NCBI GenBank assembly: GCA_947446635.1
Contig: CANFHF010000001.1
Span: 1-64,000 of the forward strand
Direction: 5' to 3'
DNA length: 64,000 bases
DNA from: Flavobacteriaceae bacterium
Lineage (GTDB): Bacteria > Bacteroidota > Bacteroidia > Flavobacteriales > Flavobacteriaceae
Shown in pieces: positions 15,551-24,823 of the stretch (position 1 is its first letter; each line of letters opens with the position of its first letter). A program made the translations under genes and the position numbers. Below the pieces are notes generated by a model. That model was given only the letters and a program-made list of their open reading frames with translations, had not been told where the DNA came from and did no database searches.

Positions 15551-15556
15551 ACTAAC

Positions 15557-16516
15557 TTAATTCGTCAACAACTCTCCATAAATATAGCTGTCGCCAAGCG
15601 TAAAATCGCTATTTCCTTTCTTTAAAGTTACTTTTTTGAGTACAATGGTGTGTTTTAATCCTGTTCCGTTAGTGGTAGTAGTTACTTCGATGATGCCGCT
15701 TATGCCAGGAACACCAACTACGGAATCCCACTCTTGACTAATGGTAGGAGTAGTAGGAATGCTAGTATTGCAGAAATAACTGCCTGTTAAAAGTCCAGCA
15801 TACAGCCGGTACTTTAGGATGTTAGTTGATAAACCAATTAGTCCCGTTCTTGGAGTATTTAGAGGCGTTACATCATTGGTTATTAAATCCGGGTCGATTT
15901 CTAAGGTTAATGCTTCGCTGCCAGAGTAATTATAAAGTGTGTTTGGCGTGTTATCGGTACATCTCTCTAGTGTTTTATCAAAACTAAAAGGCAAAATGGT
16001 AGCCGCGGTTATATAATCTCCAAAAGGGAAGGTTTCGTAAACCTGGGTTCCATTCGCTTTTGCAAAAGTGATGTTCTTGAAAATGACATTGTGGTTGTAG
16101 CCTGAAATTTTAGTGCTATTGTCAGCAGGGTTTGGCGTTTTTATAGCGGTTGTGGTGATTTGTATAGTCCCTCCTGTTGCAGTCCACTGGTCAATAACAT
16201 ATGGGGTTGCTGGCGCGATAGTTTCACAAATGTTGTTTGCTGCAACATTTCCGTTGTAAAAACGATAAACTACCCGATTGCTTCCGCTAATGGTTATTTC
16301 GGTGGGAACTCCGATTGTGGTAGGTTCGTTTACGAATGAATTAGAGGGTATTTCGAGTAATAAAGCTTCTTTTTTCTTTAGTTTGTAAATAATATTGTTA
16401 GTGTTGCAGATTTGGGTGGTGGCATCTTCAAAATTTATGGTTTCTAGAACTAAGTTCCCGTCATCACAACTGTTTAATAATAGCGCTAAAACTAATAGAT
16501 TAACAATTCTTTTCAT
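15557..16516 (-). CDS. Predicted outer-surface lipoprotein, function unknown
   Basis: This 319-aa protein starts with a lipoprotein signal, MKRIVNLLVLALLLNSC, in which Cys17 would be lipidated. The mature protein holds two similar halves. Each has a cysteine-containing strand (TTQICNTNNIIYKLKKKEALLLEIP and RCTDNTPNTLYNYSGSEALTLEID), then a WxxxGG/WDSVVG strand region, then a stretch beginning ITTTAI or VTTTTNG with VILKKVTLKK. This suggests an internal duplication. I recognise no named family. It has no operon partner on its strand. Confidence 0.7.
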   Translation of the reverse strand: MKRIVNLLVLALLLNSCDDGNLVLETINFEDATTQICNTNNIIYKLKKKEALLLEIPSNSFVNEPTTIGVPTEITISGSNRVVYRFYNGNVAANNICETIAPATPYVIDQWTATGGTIQITTTAIKTPNPADNSTKISGYNHNVIFKNITFAKANGTQVYETFPFGDYITAATILPFSFDKTLERCTDNTPNTLYNYSGSEALTLEIDPDLITNDVTPLNTPRTGLIGLSTNILKYRLYAGLLTGSYFCNTSIPTTPTISQEWDSVVGVPGISGIIEVTTTTNGTGLKHTIVLKKVTLKKGNSDFTLGDSYIYGELLTN

Positions 16517-16588
16517 CTTGTAATATATTTTCCCAAAAATAGAAAAAAAATGCGAATTTATAGTAGCGAAATCACAATTGATATTTCA

Positions 16589-16596
16589 TAACTTTG
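16589..16596 (+). promoter_or_regulatory. -7 promoter box of the cysteine desulfurase gene
   Basis: TAACTTTG matches the TAnnTTTG consensus 5 bases before the ATG at 16602. It implies a very short leader and argues against the longer frame starting at 16578. No -33 element is obvious. Confidence 0.4.
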
Positions 16597-16601
16597 CACC
16601 G

Positions 16602-17726
16602 ATGAAAAAAGTATATCTCGATAACGCCTCTACCACGCAACTCCGTCCGGAAGTAGTTCAAGAAATGTCAAAAGTGTTATTGGAAGCCTATGGTAATCCC
16701 TCATCAACGCATAGTTTTGGTAGAAACGCCAAAAGTATATTAGAACTTTCCAGAAAAGCAATCGCTAAACAGTTAAATGCTTCTTCCCAAGAAATTATTT
16801 TCACTTCCTGCGGAACAGAAGCTAATAATTGGATTCTTCGTTCGACGGTCAAAGATTTGGGGGTAAAACGAATTGTTACCAGTAAAATAGAGCATCACGC
16901 TGTTTTATTCACGGTACAAGCTTTGCAAAATGAATTTGAGATTCAAGTTGATTACGTTGAGATTAAGCCTAATGGCGAAATTGATATTACTGACTTAGTA
17001 GATTTGCTTTCACAAGATATAAAAACTTTAGTTAGTCTAATGCACGTAAATAACGAAATAGGAACGGTGTTGGATTTAGTTAAAGTGGGTCGTATTTGCC
17101 AGCAACACAATTCTCTTTTCCATTCAGACATGGTTCAGTCTATTGGGAAAACAGAAATTGATTTACAAATACTACCTGTTGATTTTATGGTGGCAAGCGC
17201 CCATAAATTTCATGGTCCAAAAGGGATTGGTTTTGCTTTTGTCCGAAAAAATTCCGGAATACAACCCTTTTTTTATGGTGGGGATCAAGAAAAAGGCTTG
17301 CGTCCAGGAACAGAAGCTGTCCACCAAATCGCTGGAATGGCAAAGGCTTTAGAATTATCTTATACTAATTTGGACTCCGAAAAAAATCATATTTCTGATT
17401 TAAAAAATTATTTGATTAGTCAACTCGAAGTAGAATTTCCTAATTTTGAAATTAATGGAACCCAAGAAGGGTTTTATACTATAGTAAATATTTTATTACC
17501 TTTTTCTGAGGACAAATCCTCTATGATTTTGTTTCATTTGGATATGAAAGGTATTGCTGTATCCCGAGGCAGTGCTTGTCAATCAGGCAGTGTTAGGCCG
17601 TCACATGTTCTTGCAGAGCTGCTTTCAAGTGAGGATTTGAAAAAGCCAAGTTTGCGTATTTCCTTTAGTCATTTTAATGCCAAAGAAGACTTAGGTTTGT
17701 TAATAGAAGGTTTAAAAAGTATTTAA
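16602..17726 (+). CDS. Cysteine desulfurase (NifS/IscS type)
   Basis: This 374-aa PLP enzyme takes sulfur from L-cysteine for Fe-S clusters and thio-modification of tRNA. It shows VYLDNASTT at the N terminus, the histidine stacked on PLP in SKIEHHAVL (about residue 99), MHVNNEIGTV, HSDMVQS, the PLP-binding lysine in ASAHKFHGPKG (K202) and the active-site cysteine in SRGSACQSGS (C326). The loop length around the cysteine fits the IscS/NifS class rather than SufS. I start at MKKVYLDNAS because this matches the family and a promoter box lies just upstream. No IscU or other isc gene is nearby. Confidence 0.9.
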   Translation: MKKVYLDNASTTQLRPEVVQEMSKVLLEAYGNPSSTHSFGRNAKSILELSRKAIAKQLNASSQEIIFTSCGTEANNWILRSTVKDLGVKRIVTSKIEHHAVLFTVQALQNEFEIQVDYVEIKPNGEIDITDLVDLLSQDIKTLVSLMHVNNEIGTVLDLVKVGRICQQHNSLFHSDMVQSIGKTEIDLQILPVDFMVASAHKFHGPKGIGFAFVRKNSGIQPFFYGGDQEKGLRPGTEAVHQIAGMAKALELSYTNLDSEKNHISDLKNYLISQLEVEFPNFEINGTQEGFYTIVNILLPFSEDKSSMILFHLDMKGIAVSRGSACQSGSVRPSHVLAELLSSEDLKKPSLRISFSHFNAKEDLGLLIEGLKSI

Positions 17727-17740
17727 ATATCTAATTTCAT

Positions 17741-19993
17741 TTACACCTCTAATATCCTTGTTTTTCGCACTGTTTCTTCTGCGTATTTGTTCATGATTAA
17801 TTGCGCTTTAAAAAAGCACAAAGTCGATTCAGCTCCTTGATTAATGTTAATCATTTTGTCTTCTAGGCCATCATATGAAGCGCCGTTTTCTGGATTATAC
17901 ATAATTTGTTTCAAATGATTGTTTCCTAAAAACCAATTGAAAGCGACTTCAAGTTGATCTTTATACTTTACATTTCCAGTTACTTGATAGAACAGATCTA
18001 AAGTGATAATTGTAGTAGATACTTCGATAGGTTGTTCTCCATAAAACACTCTTTCATTTTCCTTTTTAAACCATCCTCTATTCGATATTACTTTGAGCTG
18101 CCCTTTCATGAAATAATGAGACAAAAGGAAATCAAAGGTTATTGTGGCAATTTTGAGATATTTAGGTTCTCCTGTCGCTAAATAGCTAAACATCATGGCC
18201 TCGGGTAGTACATTATTGACATAAGTCATATAATCCTCATACCAGCACCAGTATTCCTCAGAATTGATGTTATAAAGATCTAATAGTTTATCGGCAAGTT
18301 GCTCAATATAGAACCTAACGTTTTCTTCCGGATGAACAGAATAATAATAATACAACCCTTTTAGGGTATAAGCGATAGCTCTTGGAGAGCTAATTTCATA
18401 TATTCTATCAAATGCTTTTTTCCAACATATTTCAGCTCGAATAACTAAATTTATAGGAAGTGTTTCTTTGTGCGAAATGACATAGCCCAAACTCCACAAA
18501 GCTCTTCCATTGGCGTCTTCAAGATTTACTTCTTTATTTTGTTCCGTTAATTGGCGGTCGAAATTCTTATAATTGTCAAAAAATCCATCTTCTCGTTGAA
18601 TATCTTCTATAAAATTCAAATAGATATCCGATAATTTTAAAACATCCTCACCTTGATAAATCGTGTAATAAGTGATCATATTTATTAATGCCCTTGCATT
18701 ATCATCTAAGGTATACCCGAATTCAGGATCTGGCTCGCTAAATTTTGAAAATTGAAGCATTCCATAATCTGTGCTAAGTTCTTTAATATGGTCTAGTTTG
18801 ATAGGTGGCAAGCGGAACTTCAGATCTTCTTCGCGATTCGTTAATTCTCCAAAAAGCAACCCATATTTTATTGCAACATTTTCCCAAATGGTTGAATGGG
18901 ATAAAGAATAAGCATTTTTCCCCATTTTAATTCGTTTTTCTTTATTATCAACAAGTTCTAGTATGGATTTTTGAAATTCTTCAGGATTGTCAAACTCTTT
19001 CAATAATATTCCATTTCCATCTTCAAAGGTCTCAATGGCATGTGGTATAGGTGTTGAAATAACAGCGCAACCGCAGCTTAAAGCATAGGCAAAGGTACCG
19101 CTTACTGCCTGATTAGGGTCTTTGGAAGAAAATAAATAAATTTCTGATAAGGTTAAATATTCTAGTAATTGTTTCAATTCTAGATATTCATTTATAAATA
19201 TTACATTTTTTTCTAATTGAAGTTCTTGGACGATATTCATAAGTTTGTTACGGTATTTTTCGCCTTCTCTTTTGATGATTTCAGGATGGGTTTTTCCAAT
19301 AACCATATAAACAACTTCGGGATGTTTGGCAATAACTCCAGGTAAGGCATTTAAGACGGTTTCAATGCTTTTATTTTCGCTAATCAACCCAAAGGTGGAC
19401 ATCACAATTTTATCAGAATAGTGATATTTGTTTTTTAAAACTTTTTTTTGTTCCCAAAGAACGGTATGAGTTCCATGGGGAATGATGTTTATTTTTGAAT
19501 CCGAGCAATCATATTCTTTAGTCAAAATCTCCTTTGATTTATTAGTGAGCACTACAATCCTATTTGACAAATCCACGATTGCCTGAACCACTTTTTTCCT
19601 TTTTTCATCGGGTTGTGGTAATACGGTGTGAAAAACCGTAATTATAGGCTTGTTAAGTGTCAATAGAAAAGCGAGGAAATAATCACCATATTCTCCCCCA
19701 TGAAGCCCAAATTCATGTTGTATACAAACTAAGCCGATGTCGTTTCTTTCATTTATTTTTTCGGCAATTAGTGTGTAATCTTCTATAGATGAAGATGTGA
19801 TAGTATATTTCACCTCATCTCCATATTCAAATTGCTGTTTACTATTTTGCAACGCACAAATTTCAATAGGAAGAGTGTTACCGAAAACTTTCTTTATCGA
19901 GTTAACAATGTCATTCGAAAAGGTGGCCAACCCACATTCTCGAGGTGTATACGAACTCACAATCAGCATTTTTATTCCTTTTTCATATTTCAT
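17741..19993 (-). CDS. Glycosyltransferase family 4 protein with C-terminal helical domain
   Basis: This 750-aa two-domain protein has a GT4-type N-terminal half (residues 1 to about 375): SSYTPRECGLATFSNDI, CIQHEFGLHGGEYG, STFGLISENKS and the donor-site FSSKDPNQAVSGTFAYALSCG. The C-terminal half (about 395-750) is alpha-helical, with LDDNARALINMITYY, NGRALWSLGYV and STTIITLDLFYQ, which resembles (alpha/alpha)6-barrel glycoside hydrolases. It is coupled to the GH130 gene (gap 11 bases), so the pair probably makes and remodels one mannose- or glucose-containing product. An ATG at residue 9, with AAAAGGA upstream, is an alternative start. Confidence 0.8.
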   Translation of the reverse strand: MKYEKGIKMLIVSSYTPRECGLATFSNDIVNSIKKVFGNTLPIEICALQNSKQQFEYGDEVKYTITSSSIEDYTLIAEKINERNDIGLVCIQHEFGLHGGEYGDYFLAFLLTLNKPIITVFHTVLPQPDEKRKKVVQAIVDLSNRIVVLTNKSKEILTKEYDCSDSKINIIPHGTHTVLWEQKKVLKNKYHYSDKIVMSTFGLISENKSIETVLNALPGVIAKHPEVVYMVIGKTHPEIIKREGEKYRNKLMNIVQELQLEKNVIFINEYLELKQLLEYLTLSEIYLFSSKDPNQAVSGTFAYALSCGCAVISTPIPHAIETFEDGNGILLKEFDNPEEFQKSILELVDNKEKRIKMGKNAYSLSHSTIWENVAIKYGLLFGELTNREEDLKFRLPPIKLDHIKELSTDYGMLQFSKFSEPDPEFGYTLDDNARALINMITYYTIYQGEDVLKLSDIYLNFIEDIQREDGFFDNYKNFDRQLTEQNKEVNLEDANGRALWSLGYVISHKETLPINLVIRAEICWKKAFDRIYEISSPRAIAYTLKGLYYYYSVHPEENVRFYIEQLADKLLDLYNINSEEYWCWYEDYMTYVNNVLPEAMMFSYLATGEPKYLKIATITFDFLLSHYFMKGQLKVISNRGWFKKENERVFYGEQPIEVSTTIITLDLFYQVTGNVKYKDQLEVAFNWFLGNNHLKQIMYNPENGASYDGLEDKMININQGAESTLCFFKAQLIMNKYAEETVRKTRILEV

Positions 19994-20004
19994 GTTATTT
20001 ATTT

Positions 20005-21039
20005 TTAGGATTGGATTTTTAATTCATTTAACACTTCATTGATGTTCATTTTAACAACAGCTGTATGTTTATCAGCTGCACCATAATAGATATAAAGATC
20101 TTCCCCAAACAAGGCATGCCCAGTTGGAAATACAACATCATTGACTTCTCCTTCTATTTCCCACTGTTTGGTGGGGGAGAAGAGTGGCGTATTCAATCTT
20201 GAGATTTCAACTTCGGGTTTGTCTAATTGCAATAAGGCGGCCTTGGCGTGGTATATAGCTCCAGTAGACGTCTCTTGAACGCCATGATATATCATCAACC
20301 ATCCGTCGCTAGTTTCAATAGGTGGTCCTCCAGCACCAATGTAATTGACTTCAAAAATCCCTTCTGGATCCAGAACAATGTAATCGATTAGGTTTTCTAG
20401 ATAATGTTCCCAAAATGATTTGGTTAAATCTGTCCAATGGTCAAAATAGACAATTTGTATTCCAGGCCAAATCCGGTGTAACATAGCAAATTTGCCATTT
20501 ATTTTTCTTGGAAAAAAAGTCAAGTCCTTGTCTCTTAAATATCTAAATTCATCATTTTCCAACCCTAACTGGTCAAAAAGCCTATAATAATGATGGTATT
20601 TTGGATTCAGTTTACTGCCACAGCATAGCATATATCTTTCATATTCTTGATAATTTATTTGAGGTGTAATAATACCGTGTTTTTCAAAATGGATTAAATC
20701 TTTTGAAGTCGCTAGAGCTCCCATGGCGTTTATGCCATCATATGCGGTGTAGGTAATGTAATACGTATCTTCAATTTTGACGATTCGAGCATCTTCCACA
20801 CCATGTTTTTCATAGTCAAAATCGCGGGTGATCAAAGGTTGTTCATTTCTTTCCACTATTTTGAAAGGCCCTTCGGTTTTTGCATATCCAATGGTAGACA
20901 AATTACCATTCTCTACCGCTCTGTACAAAATATGCACGATGTCTCCATCTTGATAAATCCCAGGGTTTAACACACCGTTATTTTCAAACTCTCTATCGGT
21001 TGGGCTTAGAATTATCCCATGTTTTTCTACTGTAACCAT
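20005..21039 (-). CDS. GH130-family glycosidase/phosphorylase
   Basis: This 344-aa protein has the five-bladed propeller pattern of GH130: FENNGVLNPG, IVHILYRAVENGNLSTIGYA, HGVEDARIVKIEDTYYITYTAYDG, then GAGGPPIETSDGWLMIYHG and PTGHALFGEDLYIYYGAADK. The family phosphorylyses or hydrolyses beta-mannosides such as mannosylglucose or mannobiose. The VEDAR region carries the catalytic aspartate. It is followed at 11 bases by the GT4 gene and lies just upstream of it in the minus-strand unit. The substrate is not decided by sequence; the pairing suggests turnover of the transferase product. Confidence 0.85.
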   Translation of the reverse strand: MVTVEKHGIILSPTDREFENNGVLNPGIYQDGDIVHILYRAVENGNLSTIGYAKTEGPFKIVERNEQPLITRDFDYEKHGVEDARIVKIEDTYYITYTAYDGINAMGALATSKDLIHFEKHGIITPQINYQEYERYMLCCGSKLNPKYHHYYRLFDQLGLENDEFRYLRDKDLTFFPRKINGKFAMLHRIWPGIQIVYFDHWTDLTKSFWEHYLENLIDYIVLDPEGIFEVNYIGAGGPPIETSDGWLMIYHGVQETSTGAIYHAKAALLQLDKPEVEISRLNTPLFSPTKQWEIEGEVNDVVFPTGHALFGEDLYIYYGAADKHTAVVKMNINEVLNELKIQS

Positions 21040-21071
21040 TTGTTGATGATTTAAGGTTGTATGTTATCGAG

Positions 21072-22064
21072 CTACTTTTTATTTTGATTTAATTTGACAG
21101 CTTTCACTTTTTGTTTTTCTAATTTTCTAAAATAACCTCTGAACAAAAAATTATGTTTTAAGGCTTCTAGATTTTCATTCAAACGAAAACTAGCTTGGTT
21201 AATATTGGTCATTGTTGAGTCTATTTTTCGGACTAATTTGGGGTCATTTGAAAGATAATTAATAGTGCCTTTTCCATCTTTAATGTTTATAACTGTTGCG
21301 TTAATGTTCGTGATAGCTTTGTCAATTTCAGTACTTGATTGATCCAAATTGGTAACCATATTTTTAATTTTATGGGCCACAGCTGAGTCTTTTATAACCC
21401 CAAGAACATTGTTTTTGTTATCTAAAGATTCAATAAGTCTGTTTAATTTTAGTACTGTTTCAGAAGCTCCCTTGCCTGTTAATTTCAAATAACGTAAGGT
21501 TTCTTTTAGATCTTTTGACATAATTGTGTCATTTAACAATGAACCCATGGTCCCCTTTCCATCAATCATTTTTTCTGTAATTTTAAGTAAATTAGCCGTG
21601 AGATTAGCTGCATTTTTATTGGTTACACTAAGGGTATTGAATAGTTCGTCGGTTCGAATGCGATTATGAGACTTAATTTCATCGCCTGGTCGAACAGAAA
21701 CCTCCTTGCCTTTCCCTGGAGTTATATTAATAATCATGTTTCCCACTAATCCATCGGAACCTATAGAGGCAACTGCATCTTTTTTTATTTGAAAAAAAAT
21801 GGATTTATCTATGATCATGTCAACACGAATTGCGGTGTCGTTAATCATTTCAATTCCACGAACAGTCCCAACACTTATTCCTGAATAACGGACATTATTC
21901 CCCAATTGTAGCCCGTTGACATTGTTGAATACAGCTTCTAAATGATTTGTTTTCCCAAACATTTTCTGCTTGTCGCCAATGAAATATACGGCAAGGATAA
22001 AAATCAATAATCCGATGATTACAAAGAGACCAAGTCGAATTTTTTGTGAGGTTGTTTTTTCCAT
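21072..22064 (-). CDS. mlaD: MlaD-family (MCE) lipid-transport protein
   Basis: This 330-aa protein has an N-terminal membrane anchor (about residues 9-28) and then a single MCE domain (about 38-116), which includes VFNNVNGLQLGNNVRYSGISVGTVRGIEMI and GSDGLVGNMIINITPG. The long remainder is helical with repeats of the type GKGTMGSLLNDT and GKGTINYLSNDP, as in MCE proteins that form a needle or tube. It would form the periplasmic ring of a phospholipid transporter with the ATPase and permease encoded just upstream. No mlaB or mlaC gene follows, as is usual in Bacteroidota. Confidence 0.88.
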   Translation of the reverse strand: MEKTTSQKIRLGLFVIIGLLIFILAVYFIGDKQKMFGKTNHLEAVFNNVNGLQLGNNVRYSGISVGTVRGIEMINDTAIRVDMIIDKSIFFQIKKDAVASIGSDGLVGNMIINITPGKGKEVSVRPGDEIKSHNRIRTDELFNTLSVTNKNAANLTANLLKITEKMIDGKGTMGSLLNDTIMSKDLKETLRYLKLTGKGASETVLKLNRLIESLDNKNNVLGVIKDSAVAHKIKNMVTNLDQSSTEIDKAITNINATVINIKDGKGTINYLSNDPKLVRKIDSTMTNINQASFRLNENLEALKHNFLFRGYFRKLEKQKVKAVKLNQNKK

Positions 22065-22071
22065 TTTTTAT

Positions 22072-22812
22072 TTATTTAAAGAAAGCCTGTATTTTAGCAT
22101 CTTTTGAAGCGGTTAATTCTTCAAAAGTGCCTTCGGCATAATTGATACCATCGACTAATAAAATCATTCGATTTGAAATTGCTCTTGCACAATCTACATC
22201 ATGGGTAATGATGATGGATGAGGTATTGTATTTTTTTTGGATGGATTCCATCAGCAACAAAATTTCCTTTGCCGTTATGGGGTCTAATCCTGTTGTTGGT
22301 TCATCATAAAGAATAATTCTGGGTTGGAGTATTAGTGTTCTTGCCAGAGCAACTCTTCGCTTCATTCCTCCCGAAAGTTCTTCAGGCATCAAGTTAATGG
22401 TATGAGCCAAACCAACATTTCCAAGTGCCTCCATAACCAATGGTGTTGTGTCTTTTATTACTCCAAATTTTTTGGTATGTCTTCTTAACGGGAATTCTAG
22501 ATTTTCTCTGACCGTCATTGAATCATATAAGGCGCTGCCTTGAAAAAGAAATCCAACTTCAGTTCGAAGTTCATCTAGAACTTTGTGTTCGAGTGTGCTA
22601 ATATCTTTGTCCATTACTGTAATTGTCCCACTATCATATTCTTCTAGTCCAATCAAACATTTTATCATTACAGATTTTCCAGAACCTGATTTCCCCATAA
22701 TAACCAAATTTTCTCCTTCAAACAGACGCATATTAAAACCATTCAAAACATGATTGTTTCCATAGCTTTTTCGTAATTCTTTTATTTCTATGACAATTTT
22801 TTGATTGTTCAT
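22072..22812 (-). CDS. mlaF: MlaF-like ABC transporter ATPase
   Basis: This 246-aa ATPase drives the MlaE permease for lipid transport between the two membranes. It has Walker A MGKSGSGKSV, Q-loop LFQGSALYDSMTVRENLEFPL, signature LSGGMKRRVALARTL, Walker B IILYDEPTTGLDP and H-loop ITHDVD. The Gly-Gly-Met signature and the ALYDSMTVRENL stretch are typical of the MlaF/TTG2A group. It sits between mlaE (14 bases) and mlaD (7 bases) in the order E-F-D. Confidence 0.9.
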   Translation of the reverse strand: MNNQKIVIEIKELRKSYGNNHVLNGFNMRLFEGENLVIMGKSGSGKSVMIKCLIGLEEYDSGTITVMDKDISTLEHKVLDELRTEVGFLFQGSALYDSMTVRENLEFPLRRHTKKFGVIKDTTPLVMEALGNVGLAHTINLMPEELSGGMKRRVALARTLILQPRIILYDEPTTGLDPITAKEILLLMESIQKKYNTSSIIITHDVDCARAISNRMILLVDGINYAEGTFEELTASKDAKIQAFFK

Positions 22813-22826
22813 CGATAGATTATATA

Positions 22827-23615
22827 TTATAAATCGTAAAAAATATCAGTAACAAAAACGGCAATAAAGTCAATTATAAAAAGCAGCATTGAGGTGAAAA
22901 CTACGGCAGAATTAGCAGCAAGTCCTACACCAGCTGTTCCTTTTTTGCAATTATATCCTTTGAAACAACCTACTAGTCCGATGGCGAAACCAAAAAAGAA
23001 AGACTTGATTGTTGCAGGAATTAAGTCGCCAAATTCCAAAGCGTCAAAAACCTGATTATAATACAATAAAAAGGACACATTTCCTTTTATGTTTTCGACT
23101 AAATAAGAACCATATAAAGCAATGGCATCCCCAAAAAAAACCAAAATAGGTAGCATAAACGTAGTAGCTAAAACTCGGGTAACCACTAAATATTTAAAGG
23201 GATTTGTTCCTGAAACTTCCATAGCGTCGATTTGTTCCGTCACTCTCATGGATCCTAATTCAGCTCCAATTCCGGAACCGATTCGTCCAGCACATATCAA
23301 GGCGGTAATAATGGGTCCTATTTCTCGAATAATCGAAATACTCACCATAGATGGCATCCAAGAAACTGCACCAAACTCCTGTAACGTAGGGCGGGATTGT
23401 AAGGTGAATACCAAACCGATTATGAATCCAGTAACTGAAACTAAAAGTAAAGAGCGGTTCCCCATATAAAAACATTGACGAAGGAATTCTCTAAATTCTG
23501 AGGGGCGTTTGAAAACTTCCTTGAAAATACGACTAGCAAAGTGGGAAAGTTCACCAATATCAAGCAAGAATGCTTTCAACAATTCGATTATTTTAAAAAT
23601 ACTATTCATCAACAA
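22827..23615 (-). CDS. mlaE: MlaE-like ABC transporter permease
   Basis: This 262-aa permease has five to six membrane segments and the MlaE signatures: an N-terminal amphipathic interface helix, then FIIGLVFTLQSRPTLQEFGA, IIREIGPIITALICAGRIGSGIGAELGSMRVTEQIDAMEVSGTNPFKYLVVTR, and the C-terminal CFKGYNCKKGTAGVGLAANSAVV. It is the first gene of the mlaEFD unit. The ATG at residue 3 is an equally possible start. The family moves phospholipids between inner and outer membrane; direction is debated. Confidence 0.9.
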   Translation of the reverse strand: MLMNSIFKIIELLKAFLLDIGELSHFASRIFKEVFKRPSEFREFLRQCFYMGNRSLLLVSVTGFIIGLVFTLQSRPTLQEFGAVSWMPSMVSISIIREIGPIITALICAGRIGSGIGAELGSMRVTEQIDAMEVSGTNPFKYLVVTRVLATTFMLPILVFFGDAIALYGSYLVENIKGNVSFLLYYNQVFDALEFGDLIPATIKSFFFGFAIGLVGCFKGYNCKKGTAGVGLAANSAVVFTSMLLFIIDFIAVFVTDIFYDL

Positions 23616-23715
23616 GGGAATTTATTTTTAACTGATAATTATCGGAACGAACGGACAAAGTAAATATACAATTAAACATTTGATTTTTAATACTATAATG
23701 TAATATTTTTCATAT

Positions 23716-24612
23716 TTATGTTGTTTTTAATTTAGCGAGTTTTTCAAATAATTCTTTTTCTTTTTCGCTAATATTTTTGGGAATTACAATTTGGTACGTA
23801 ATATATAAATCGCCAAAAACACCTTCTTTTTTATACATCGGAAAGCCTTTTCCTTTTAGTTTTACTTTTGTGCCGTTTTGGGTTCCCGGCATCACTTTTA
23901 GTTTTACTTTTCCGTCAAAAGTATCTACCGTAATTTCACCACCCAAAATGGAGCTATACAAGTCTAAATCGACATTGGAATAAAGATTTTGTTTTTCTAG
24001 CTTGAATTTGGTTCGGTTTTCAATGGTAAAGGTGATGTATAAATCCCCTTTTGGTCCGTCATGCAAACCTTCTCCTCCCATACCGCTGATTTTTATAACT
24101 TGACCGTTTTCAACTCCTGCGGGGATGGTAAGTCTAATTTTTTTACCATTGATTGTCAATTCACGTTTGTGGGTTGTGTAAACATCCTTTAAGTCAAGAT
24201 GTAATTCAGCATTGAAATCACCTCCTTTAGACCTCGCTGTCCGACTTCGTCCTCCTGTCGAGCGTCCTCCAAACATAGATTCAAAAAAATCAGAATAATT
24301 CCCACTGCCTGAAAATCCATCAAAACCCCCTTGTTGATTTGTGCTTCGAGATTGTTGATGCTGCCTCGATTTTTCAAACTCCTCAGAATGTTTCCAATCT
24401 GCACCATATTGGTCGTATTTTTTACGATTTTCAGGATGGCTCAATACTTCGTTAGCTTCATTGATTTCTTTGAATTTCTGTTCAGCTTCTTTGTCGTTTG
24501 GATTTAAATCAGGATGGTATTTTCGAGCTAGTTTTCGATATGCTTTTTTTATCTCTGCATCCGTTGTGTTTTTATCTATTCCTAATATTTTATAATAGTC
24601 TATAAATGCCAT
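23716..24612 (-). CDS. DnaJ-type co-chaperone, CbpA-like
   Basis: This 298-aa protein has a J domain (residues 1-70) with the HPD tripeptide in RKYHPDLNPND. A Gly/Ser-rich linker follows (about 80-130), then two beta-sandwich client-binding domains with LTIPAGVENGQVIKISGMGGEG and LKVMPGTQNGTKVKLKGKGFP. The zinc-finger of DnaJ is absent, so it is the CbpA type. It stimulates DnaK. It is the last gene before the candidate retron and lies downstream of it on the same strand. Confidence 0.9.
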   Translation of the reverse strand: MAFIDYYKILGIDKNTTDAEIKKAYRKLARKYHPDLNPNDKEAEQKFKEINEANEVLSHPENRKKYDQYGADWKHSEEFEKSRQHQQSRSTNQQGGFDGFSGSGNYSDFFESMFGGRSTGGRSRTARSKGGDFNAELHLDLKDVYTTHKRELTINGKKIRLTIPAGVENGQVIKISGMGGEGLHDGPKGDLYITFTIENRTKFKLEKQNLYSNVDLDLYSSILGGEITVDTFDGKVKLKVMPGTQNGTKVKLKGKGFPMYKKEGVFGDLYITYQIVIPKNISEKEKELFEKLAKLKTT

Positions 24613-24770
24613 TTTAAATTACTTTTCTAATTTCTATTTTTGTAATTAGTTTTTATATTTTTGTCTAATAGCCAAATGATTTTTACTTATGATTTCGCCT
24701 ACATAAATATAATCATTATTAACTTCCTAAAAAAGGCGTAAAGTGTTTTTATAAGGTATTGTTATTGTAA

Positions 24771-24794
24771 ATAAAAAGCCTTAAAAAAGGCTTC
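24771..24794 (-). terminator. Terminator downstream of the reverse transcriptase gene
   Basis: On the minus strand GAAGCCTT-tttt-AAGGCTT is followed by TTTATTT, 30 bases after the reverse transcriptase stop. It separates the retron from the DnaJ gene downstream. Confidence 0.65.
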
Positions 24795-24823
24795 GTAAGA
24801 GTTTTATATAATAAAAATCCAAC

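Noticed and set aside
23260..23475. Frames inside mlaE, hsdR, the P-type ATPase, ppsA and other long genes on the opposite strand or in other frames
   Set aside because: They lie entirely inside well-supported genes, lack family motifs and have the low-complexity composition expected of shadow frames.
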